From Planctomycetota bacterium (GTDB lineage: Bacteria > Planctomycetota > Phycisphaerae > Phycisphaerales > UBA1924), in assembly GCA_017303565.1 (NCBI GenBank), contig JAFLCM010000041.1:1-10688 (forward strand): a DNA stretch of 10,688 bases, given 5' to 3'. The position numbers and the translations under genes were made by a program. The notes beneath the pieces were generated by a model. The model had not been told where the DNA came from. It saw nothing but the letters and a program-made list of their open reading frames with translations, and made no database searches. Below are positions 1-6,550 of the stretch, one piece after another (position 1 is the first letter of the stretch; the number at the start of each line of letters is the position of its first letter).

Positions 1-130
1 ACATAACGGGGCGGGTCCGACGTCCAGGCTCCCCTCGCCAAACCCCCGGCTACGCAGCCCTCAAACGCTCATTCACCCACGCAATCCCAGAGATTCCGCT
101 TCGCCTTCCGAGTTCTTCAACGGCCTGCTA
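1..130. other. Unassigned sequence at window edge
   Basis: I can assign no gene here. One plus-strand frame is open from base 3 to a TAG at 128-130, so the tail of a gene that begins outside the window is possible, but its translation (ending ...PLRLPSSSTAC) matches no family I know. Wobble bias is unremarkable and the stretch contains A-rich and T-rich patches unlike the neighbouring genes, which suggests intergenic sequence. A TAA at 4-6 in another plus frame could equally be the end of an upstream gene. Confidence 0.3.
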
Positions 131-132
131 GC

Positions 133-167
133 GAAAGCGAAAACCGCCCCGGTGCGGGCCGGGGCGG
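133..167 (-). terminator. Rho-independent terminator after the glucan phosphorylase gene
   Basis: A perfect 9-bp GC-only stem pairs 144-152 (CCGCCCCGG) with 159-167 (CCGGGGCGG) around a 6-base loop. Read on the minus strand, the stem is followed at once by TTTTCGCTTTC (143 down to 133), an interrupted U tract. It lies 43 bases past the TAA stop of the minus-strand phosphorylase gene, with the U tract on the correct side for that gene and not for plus-strand transcription. Confidence 0.8.
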
Positions 168-210
168 CGGCGGGGGACCTCGATTCCAGCCAGATCGGAA
201 CGGTTCCGCG

Positions 211-2358
211 TTACGAGTGCGCCGGCCAGTAGAAGTGCTCGGTGTACTCCGCCACCATCCGGTGCGTGCTGAACCGGCAGCCGACCGTCTCCATGCTCCG
301 CTTCATCATCTTCACCCACTCCTGCGGGATGCCGTTCTTGTCGCGGTCATAGAACATCGGCACCACCGACTTCTCGAGCGTGCTGTAGATCGCCTCGGCG
401 TCCACGCGGTCCTGCTTGGCCCGGTCCTTGAACACCGTCCCGTCGCCCAGCGCCCACCCGTTGGTGGTGTCGTACGCCTCGGGCCACCAGCCGTCGAGGA
501 TCGAGCAGTTCAGCCCGCCGACAAGGCACGGCTTCATGCCGCTGGTGCCGCTCGCCTCCATCGGGCGGATGGGGTTGTTCAGCCAAACGTCGCAGCCCTG
601 CGTGAGCAGCTTCCCGATCGCCGTGTCGTAGTTCTGCAGGATGAACACCCGCCCCTTGAAATCGGGGTGGCGGCAGAACTCGGTCACCGTCCGCACGTAC
701 GCGTGACCAGCCTCGTCCATCGGGTGGGCCTTGCCCGAGAAGACCAGCTGCACCGGGCGCTCCGCGTCGTTCATGATCTTCGCCAGCCTCTTGGCGTCCT
801 TAAAGATCAACGGGGCACGCTTGTAGAGCGCGAACCGCCGCGCGAACCCGATCGTCAGGGCGTTCTCGTCCAGCGCGTCGTACAAGGGGATCAGGTCCGC
901 CGTGCTCGCGCCGTGATACACCGCCTGCTCGCGGAGACGCCGCCGCAGTTCCGCCACAAACGCCCGCCGCAGCATGCACCGCAGGTCCCACAGGTCCTTC
1001 GCCGGGATCTTGCCCGCCTTGGCCCACCAGTCGTCGGTGGGACCGGCGCCGACCCACTTGGGCTTCAGGTGCTTGTCATAGAACGGGCGCGCCTCGTCCG
1101 CCAGCCACGTCTCGGGGTGGATGCCGTTCGTCACGTGCGAGATGGGCACCTCGACCGCCGACTTCGCGCCGTAGGTCTTCATCCACATCTTGCGGCTGGT
1201 GTCCCCGTGCAGCGCCGCCACGCCGTTGCAGTGGTCCGCCAGCTTGAGCGCCAGAACTGTCATGCAGAACGGTTCCTTCTTGTCGTGCTCGTCCTCGCGC
1301 CCCATCCCCAAAAACTCTTCCTTCGACACGCCCAGTTCCTTGGGCAGGTCGGGGAAGTACTTCATCACCAAAGACGGCTCGAAGCGGTCGTTGCCCTCCG
1401 GGACCGGCGTGTGCGTCGTGAACACGCTCTGGGAACGCACCAGCGAGATCGCCTCGTCAAGACCGTGCCCTTCCTTGACCAGCCGGCGCACGCGCTCCAA
1501 GGGGCTGAACGCGGCGTGGCCCTCGTTCAAATGGAACACCGTAGGCTCGACACCCACCGCCTCAAGCGCGATCAGCCCGCCGATGCCGAGCAGAATCTCC
1601 TGCCGCACGCGGTACTCCGGGTCCCCGCCCGCGTACAGGAAGTGCGACAGACGCCGGTCCGCCGGGGTGTTCCCCTCGATGTCGGTGTCCAGCAGGTACA
1701 CGTTGACGCGCCCGACCGTCAGCGACCAGATCCGCGCCTTCACCTTCGACTTGCCGATCGGGATCACGATCCGCTTGCCCGTGTCCCGCACCGGCAGCCG
1801 GTCGAACGGGCTCTCGGGGTACAAGACCCGAACCGACCCCTCGGGCTGGATCTCCTGCCGGTAGTACCCGTACTTCCAGAGCACGCCGACGCACGCGAAC
1901 GGCAGCCCCAGGTCGCTCGCGGACTTCACATGGTCGCCCGCCAGCACGCCCAGCCCGCCCGCGTACAGCGGCAGGCACTCGTGCACCGCGTACTCCATGC
2001 AGAAGTACGCCACCTGCATCTTCTTCTCGGGGCCCTGCGCCTCCCGCGCGTACCACGTCTTGGCGTTCAGATACGCCGACAGGTCCTTCTCCACCGCCGC
2101 CAGCCGCGCCAGGAGACCGGGGTCGGACTCGACCACCCGGCGGCGCGTCTCACCGAGGTGCGCCATCGTCAGCAGCGGATTCTGGTTCGTCGCCCGCCAC
2201 AGCGCCGGGTCGAGAGACTCGAACAGCATCCGCGCCGGCGGATTCCACGTCCACCACAGGTTCCGCGCCAGCGCATCGAGCCGGTCGAACACCGACCCGC
2301 CGCCAACGGCTCCGGAAGCGGCTCGGGTCTTGGAAGGGCGGGCGGATTTGGTGGGCAT
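211..2358 (-). CDS. glgP: Alpha-glucan (glycogen/maltodextrin) phosphorylase, GT35 family, DUF3417-containing type
   Basis: A 715-residue cytoplasmic enzyme predicted to remove glucose from alpha-1,4-glucan ends with phosphate, giving glucose-1-phosphate. Residues about 23-70 (VFDRLDALARNLWWTWNPPA onward) are the DUF3417-type N-terminus of the shorter bacterial/archaeal phosphorylase branch. The catalytic fold follows: glycine-rich YAGGLGVLAGDH (132-143), HLNEGHAAF (276-284), TTHTPVPEGNDRF (314-326), GFARRFALYKR (504-514), SGKAHPMDE (541-549) and EASGTSGMK (601-609). In the last motif K609 (bases 532-534) should carry pyridoxal phosphate. Length fits this branch and no frame break is visible. 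I chose the ATG at 2358: the frame stays open up to 2478, but those extra 40 codons look like untranslated leader and the family match begins only near residue 23. There is no Shine-Dalgarno before this ATG; the AAGGAGG-like string just upstream is on the opposite strand. The gene stands alone, with a strong terminator behind it. The family is certain; glycogen versus maltodextrin preference is not visible. Confidence 0.95.
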   Translation of the reverse strand: MPTKSARPSKTRAASGAVGGGSVFDRLDALARNLWWTWNPPARMLFESLDPALWRATNQNPLLTMAHLGETRRRVVESDPGLLARLAAVEKDLSAYLNAKTWYAREAQGPEKKMQVAYFCMEYAVHECLPLYAGGLGVLAGDHVKSASDLGLPFACVGVLWKYGYYRQEIQPEGSVRVLYPESPFDRLPVRDTGKRIVIPIGKSKVKARIWSLTVGRVNVYLLDTDIEGNTPADRRLSHFLYAGGDPEYRVRQEILLGIGGLIALEAVGVEPTVFHLNEGHAAFSPLERVRRLVKEGHGLDEAISLVRSQSVFTTHTPVPEGNDRFEPSLVMKYFPDLPKELGVSKEEFLGMGREDEHDKKEPFCMTVLALKLADHCNGVAALHGDTSRKMWMKTYGAKSAVEVPISHVTNGIHPETWLADEARPFYDKHLKPKWVGAGPTDDWWAKAGKIPAKDLWDLRCMLRRAFVAELRRRLREQAVYHGASTADLIPLYDALDENALTIGFARRFALYKRAPLIFKDAKRLAKIMNDAERPVQLVFSGKAHPMDEAGHAYVRTVTEFCRHPDFKGRVFILQNYDTAIGKLLTQGCDVWLNNPIRPMEASGTSGMKPCLVGGLNCSILDGWWPEAYDTTNGWALGDGTVFKDRAKQDRVDAEAIYSTLEKSVVPMFYDRDKNGIPQEWVKMMKRSMETVGCRFSTHRMVAEYTEHFYWPAHS

Positions 2359-2429
2359 GGCGGCTCTTGAAGGAGGGGAAGGAAATCGGCCCGCGGAGTT
2401 CCGCCGGGCGGCTCCGGGCACAGGGTTCG

Positions 2430-2460
2430 AGTATATCGGTTGGACGAGCCGCCTTCGGAA
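2430..2460 (-). promoter_or_regulatory. Candidate promoter for the glucan phosphorylase gene
   Basis: On the minus strand TATACT (2435-2430) matches the sigma-70 -10 consensus at five of six bases, and it lies in one of the few AT-rich patches of the divergent intergenic region, about 72 bases before the ATG at 2358. The -35 element is poor: TTCCGA (2460-2455) matches at three of six bases with a long 19-base spacer. This is suggestive only; it rests mainly on the -10 box and location. Confidence 0.3.
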
Positions 2461-2577
2461 TACACGGCGCGACTTCACCCTCGCCAGGCCGGATTGTCGC
2501 GCGGATCGTGGTGAGGTGTTCCGGGGGCGCTCCCGCCCGGCTAGCCTTCAACCGCCCCTTTACCCCGCCCAAGCCCC

Positions 2578-3834
2578 ATGGCCCAGATCGAAACGACAAC
2601 CCCGGCTCCTCTCAACGACGAAGGCCTGTCGGTCTCTCTCGCGTCGCTGCTCTCGGTCTGCGGATCGCTCAACCAGGACCGCCCCCTCGAACTCATGCTC
2701 GACGACCTGCTCCGCGAACTGCGGGGCATGGTCCGCGCCGACGCCGGCGCGGTCTACCTCGTCGACGCCGAGCGCCTCCGCTTCGTCTGCACCCAGAGCG
2801 ACTCCCGCCCGGACCTCATCCAGTGCCCCCGCAAGACCGGCTCGCTGGTCCACGGCGTGCTCAAGGGCGTCACGCTCCCGCTCGACGGCTCCTCCCTCGC
2901 CGCCTTCGTCGCCCGCGGCGCCGCCTGCATGTCGATCCCGGACGTCTACGACATCCCCGAGTCCGCCCCCTACGCCTTCGACCGATCCCTCGACGAAAAA
3001 ACCGGCTATCGAACCCGTTCCATGCTCGTCCTGCCCATCGGCATCGACGGGCAGAAGCCCCTCGGCGTCATCCAGGCCATCAACTACAAAGGCGACCCCG
3101 GCTCCACCCGCGCTCCCAGCGACGCGCCGCCGTTCCCCCACGCCGCCCACCGCCTCGCCTCGGCCCTCGCCTCGATGGCGACCATCGTCGTCCGCAACGC
3201 CCAGCTCCGCCAGCAGGTCGAACGCGGTCACCTCGAAACGATCTTCCGCCTCGCCACCGCCGCGGAGTTCCGCGACAACGATACCGGCGCCCACATCCAG
3301 CGCGTCAGCATGTACTGCGAGACCATCGCCCTCGCCCTGGGCCTCCCCCAGAGCCACTGCCAGCACCTGCTCTTCGCCGCACCCATGCACGACGTGGGCA
3401 AACTCGGCGTCCCCGACGCCATCCTCACCAAGGCCGGCCCGCTCACGCCCGAGGAGCGCGAGACCATGAAGCAGCACACCCTCATGGGCGCCCGCATCCT
3501 CAAGGGCTCCGACAACGACATCATCCGCTGCGCCGAGACCATCGCCCTCACGCACCACGAGAAGTGGGACGGCACCGGCTACCCGCACGGTCTGAAGGCC
3601 GAGGCCATCCCCGTCGAGGGCCGCATCTGCGCCGTCGCCGACGTCTTCGACGCCCTCACCAGCGCCCGCTCCTACAAGTCCGCCTTCCCCCTCGCAAGGG
3701 CGTACGACATCATCAAGAAGGACTCCGGGACGCATTTCGACCCCGCCGTCGCGGACGCCTTCATCCGCTCCCGCGATGTCGTCGAGAGCATCCACGAGGC
3801 CTACGCCGCGGTGCAGGCCGAGCAAAGCAAGTAG
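2578..3834 (+). CDS. GAF domain/HD-GYP domain protein, probable cyclic-di-GMP phosphodiesterase
   Basis: A 418-residue soluble protein with no signal peptide or membrane segment. Residues about 37-205 form a GAF sensor domain (DAGAVYLVDAERLRFV near 55-70; RSMLVLPIGIDGQKPLGVIQAIN at 147-169), and about 215-400 an HD-GYP domain. The catalytic set is present: H239, H271-D272 (HDVGKLGVPD), K275, H300, H326-H327 (HHEKWDGTGYP) and D355 (VADVFDALTS). HD-GYP proteins hydrolyse cyclic di-GMP to pGpG and GMP; here the GAF domain presumably senses a ligand or partner and sets activity. There is no receiver, PAS or DNA-binding domain. D235 sits where trinuclear HD-GYP enzymes have a Glu. The region before the ATG is C-rich and lacks a Shine-Dalgarno, but GAF homology begins well inside and no better start is seen. 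It is divergent from the phosphorylase gene and 151 bp upstream of resB. Neither neighbour explains its role. Confidence 0.92.
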   Translation: MAQIETTTPAPLNDEGLSVSLASLLSVCGSLNQDRPLELMLDDLLRELRGMVRADAGAVYLVDAERLRFVCTQSDSRPDLIQCPRKTGSLVHGVLKGVTLPLDGSSLAAFVARGAACMSIPDVYDIPESAPYAFDRSLDEKTGYRTRSMLVLPIGIDGQKPLGVIQAINYKGDPGSTRAPSDAPPFPHAAHRLASALASMATIVVRNAQLRQQVERGHLETIFRLATAAEFRDNDTGAHIQRVSMYCETIALALGLPQSHCQHLLFAAPMHDVGKLGVPDAILTKAGPLTPEERETMKQHTLMGARILKGSDNDIIRCAETIALTHHEKWDGTGYPHGLKAEAIPVEGRICAVADVFDALTSARSYKSAFPLARAYDIIKKDSGTHFDPAVADAFIRSRDVVESIHEAYAAVQAEQSK

Positions 3835-3947
3835 CACGTTCCGGGCGGGCATCGACGCGTCCCGGTCGCTCATTCCGGGGACATGCGCACCGAAAATCGG
3901 GTCGGGAAACGCCCTCGCCCGAAGGGGAGACCGCGGGAACCCGTGCG

Positions 3948-3953
3948 TATCAT
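3948..3953 (+). promoter_or_regulatory. Possible -10 box upstream of resB
   Basis: TATCAT matches the -10 consensus at five of six bases and sits 32 bases before the resB ATG in the 151-bp gap after the HD-GYP gene. I see no credible -35 box and the TG dinucleotide just upstream is one base out of register for an extended -10. It is listed because resB needs either a promoter here or read-through from the HD-GYP gene, and no clear terminator separates the two. Confidence 0.2.
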
Positions 3954-3985
3954 CGCGCCCCCGCCGGAAACCCGCGCGCCAACAC

Positions 3986-6550
3986 ATGCCAAACCCGACC
4001 AACACGCCCGCCCGTTCCGCTTCGCTGCCCGCACCCGTCCGCTGGGTGCTGGACCTTTTCTCCAGCGTCTGGTTCGGCATCTTCCTGATGACGGTGCTGT
4101 TCTTCTACTGCTCGATCGGCTCGGCCGGCCTGTTCTACCCGATCGGCCTCAACATCTTCCGGGGCGAGAACTGGCACATCGAGTTCGTCCGCCAGTGGCC
4201 CATGTTCGAACTCACCGAGTTCGAGTGGTTCCACACCTTGTTCTTCGACCTCAACATCGCCCTTCTCTGCCTCAACATCGCCGTCACCACCGTCCGGCGC
4301 ATCCGCCTCTCGTGGCTCAACGCCGGCGTCTGGATGATCCACGCCGGCATCATCATCCTCTGCGTCGGCAGCGTCATCTACTTCGCCAAGAAGGTCGAGG
4401 GCGACGCCCCCGTCTTCCGCCGCTCGGTCCGCATCGCCTGGACCGGCGAAGGCACCGCCCGACCCGTCTCCATCCCCGCCCTCCCCGGCAACCGCGTCGA
4501 GGTCCCCGCCCCCGGCGGCGTCTACGTCTTCGAGATCGCCTCGATCGACCCCGCCTGGCCCATCCAGTCCGAAGAGAACAAGGGCAAGAACGCCTTCAGC
4601 GTCAGCATCGGCGTCACACGCCCCGACGGCGAGCGCTACATCCGCCAACTCCTCGACGGCTACCCCCAGTACACCGAGGACGTCATCCCCGGCAAGGGCC
4701 GCTTCAAGAAGCAGGAAGGCTCCGAGGGCAAGGCCATCTTCGACGAGAAGATCGCCATGGAACTCACCCTCGAGCCGCAGGACCGCTTCTGGATCAAGGA
4801 CTCCTGGGCGCTCCTCTCCCGCGCCGCCGACGCCCGCGCCTGGCACGAGCGACCCATCAAGGGCCTGCCGCGCTACAACGACTACGTCCCCGATCCCTCC
4901 GATGTGTGGGCCGCGCCCGGCGAGCCGATGCGCGTCCAGCCCCTCAACATCGCCGTTCCCTCCATCGACGCCGACGACCCCCTCCGCGACGCCCAGGTCC
5001 GCGTCACCGGCTTCCTCCGCTACGCCATCCCGCAGACGCAGACCCTCACCACCGGCGGCGCATCCCTCTACCCCGTCGTCGACATGGACTTCGAGAACGC
5101 GACCGCCGGCGGGCAGCGCGTCACCCTCGCGGCCCTCGACCCCTCCGCCAACACCGCCGCCCAGGGCCTCGTCGCCTTCCGCTGGGTCAACGACGCCGAA
5201 GCCCTCACCCGCCTCCGCGCCGCCGCCAAGCGCACCCTCACCGTCGGCATCCCCGCCCTGAACGTCCGCGAGACCGTCGAAGTCTCCGCCGACGATCTGA
5301 AGGACGTCGATGCCGCTCCTTGGCGAGACGTCCCGGGGACCGAGGGCAAGTACGCGTACCGCATCAAGGGCGTCGCCGACAACCTCGCCATGCCCGCCCC
5401 CGATGAGTCGGGCAACACCAGCGTCTGGATCCTCATGGTCGAGTTCCGCACGCCGGAGAAGACCTTCACCCGTTTCGTCGCCGACATCCCCGGGCGCAGC
5501 CGCGATGTGGACTCGGTCGCCGATCAGGCCCACGGCATGAGTGCGCCGGACCCGTCGATCGCCGCCGAGTACACCCCCGCGCTGCTCGCGCCCGTGACCA
5601 TCGTCGCCGGCCCCGGTGACCTCGGCATCCGCGCCATCCTCAACGTCGGCGGCGACGTCCGCGAAGAGCCCCTGAAGCCCAACCAGGAGGTCCGCGTCAA
5701 CGAGATGCTCACCATGCGTCTCCGTGACTGGTCGCCCTCGGGGCGCACCGAGGAGCGCCCCACCATCGTCCCCAAGGCGCAGCGCGACGCCGACGTGGAC
5801 CGCGCCTCGCTCCTGACCATGTGCAAGGTCGAGATCACCCGCGCCGGCAAGACCACCGCACGCTGGCTCCCGTTCCACCGCTACGCCTTCACCGACGACG
5901 GCCACACCGACGCCTCGCTCGGACGCTTCATGCCCACGAAGGTCACCTTCGACGACGGGCGCGAGGTGGAACTGCTCTTCTCCCGACAGAGCATGGCCCT
6001 CCCCACCCGCGTCGCCCTCATGGACTTCGCCGTCACCAGCCACGTCGGCGGCTTCGAGCCGGGAAAGATGGGCTCCATCCGCGACTGGACCAGCATGCTC
6101 GCCTTCGAGGACCCCGCCGCCCCCGGCGGGTGGACCCCCGCGAAGTCCATGAGCACCAACGACCCCGTCTCCTACAAGGGCTTCTGGTACTTCCAGAGCT
6201 TCTGGGACGCCCCCCGCATGCCACGATTCCAGGGCGACCCCGGCAGCAACGGGCTCAACTACACCGGCGTCGGCATCGGCAACCGCGAGGGCGTCTACAC
6301 CCAGCTCGCCGGATGCTGCATCTCCGTCGCCGGCATGATCTACGCCTTCTACTACAAGCCCATCCTCCGCCGCCGCATGAAACAGCAGGCCCTGACGGAG
6401 GCCGCTTCCGCCGGGCGGCTCAAGACTCATCCCGGCTCCAACGGCGCCGCGCGGAACGGGTCAGGAGCGCACGGCGACAGAGACGCCGGTTCGATGGTGA
6501 CGCAGGATGAACGGTCGGTGTTGCTGGGCCGGAAGGAGGCGGGACGATGA
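3986..6550 (+). CDS. resB: ResB/CcsB-like cytochrome c biogenesis protein (System II), enlarged
   Basis: An 854-residue membrane protein, the CcsB/ResB half of the System II complex that moves haem across the membrane and attaches it to apocytochrome c. Three N-terminal membrane segments lie near residues 22-50, 83-105 and 113-133, and a C-terminal one near 769-790. ResB features include WFHTLFFDLNIALLCLNI (81-98), the intramembrane His in WMIHAGIIILCVGSVIYF (116-133; H119) and, before the last helix, STNDPVSYKGFWYFQSF, the counterpart of the ResB 'NePl.Y.G..fYQs' strand. Residues about 135-768 would be extracytoplasmic, far larger than in typical ResB (about 350-550 residues in total). A hydrophilic tail (791-854) with weaker C-ending wobble bias follows the last helix. 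I chose the ATG at 3986; the frame runs back to 3776 but would overlap the HD-GYP gene and gives low-complexity sequence. This ATG has no Shine-Dalgarno. The last four bases overlap ccsA (ATGA), supporting translational coupling. There is no CxxCH, so it is not itself a c-type cytochrome. Confidence 0.9.
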   Translation: MPNPTNTPARSASLPAPVRWVLDLFSSVWFGIFLMTVLFFYCSIGSAGLFYPIGLNIFRGENWHIEFVRQWPMFELTEFEWFHTLFFDLNIALLCLNIAVTTVRRIRLSWLNAGVWMIHAGIIILCVGSVIYFAKKVEGDAPVFRRSVRIAWTGEGTARPVSIPALPGNRVEVPAPGGVYVFEIASIDPAWPIQSEENKGKNAFSVSIGVTRPDGERYIRQLLDGYPQYTEDVIPGKGRFKKQEGSEGKAIFDEKIAMELTLEPQDRFWIKDSWALLSRAADARAWHERPIKGLPRYNDYVPDPSDVWAAPGEPMRVQPLNIAVPSIDADDPLRDAQVRVTGFLRYAIPQTQTLTTGGASLYPVVDMDFENATAGGQRVTLAALDPSANTAAQGLVAFRWVNDAEALTRLRAAAKRTLTVGIPALNVRETVEVSADDLKDVDAAPWRDVPGTEGKYAYRIKGVADNLAMPAPDESGNTSVWILMVEFRTPEKTFTRFVADIPGRSRDVDSVADQAHGMSAPDPSIAAEYTPALLAPVTIVAGPGDLGIRAILNVGGDVREEPLKPNQEVRVNEMLTMRLRDWSPSGRTEERPTIVPKAQRDADVDRASLLTMCKVEITRAGKTTARWLPFHRYAFTDDGHTDASLGRFMPTKVTFDDGREVELLFSRQSMALPTRVALMDFAVTSHVGGFEPGKMGSIRDWTSMLAFEDPAAPGGWTPAKSMSTNDPVSYKGFWYFQSFWDAPRMPRFQGDPGSNGLNYTGVGIGNREGVYTQLAGCCISVAGMIYAFYYKPILRRRMKQQALTEAASAGRLKTHPGSNGAARNGSGAHGDRDAGSMVTQDERSVLLGRKEAGR
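6533..6539 (+). promoter_or_regulatory. Strong ribosome binding site for ccsA
   Basis: AAGGAGG, the full anti-16S core, lies 7 bases before the ATG at 6547 and inside the last codons of resB. It fixes the ccsA start at the ATGA overlap and is the strongest Shine-Dalgarno among the gene starts in the window, suggesting that ccsA can be initiated by new ribosomes as well as by coupling to resB. Confidence 0.85.

Noticed and set aside
217..2370. Long plus-strand open frame (717 codons) opposite the phosphorylase gene
   Set aside because: It is an antisense shadow of a GC-rich gene: its translation is rich in Arg, His, Pro and Val with no domain, while the minus strand encodes a full phosphorylase.
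2359..2478. Upstream start for the phosphorylase at 2478
   Set aside because: The added 40 residues have no family match, contain the likely promoter region and would include the AT-rich -10 candidate; the ATG at 2358 is better.
3842..3870. CCGGG...CCCGG pairing after the HD-GYP stop codon
   Set aside because: Five base pairs with a long loop and no T tract; not a credible terminator, so read-through into resB stays possible.
3776..3985. Upstream start for resB at 3776
   Set aside because: It would overlap the last 59 bases of the HD-GYP gene and adds a 70-residue Arg/Ser/Pro-rich stretch before the first membrane helix.
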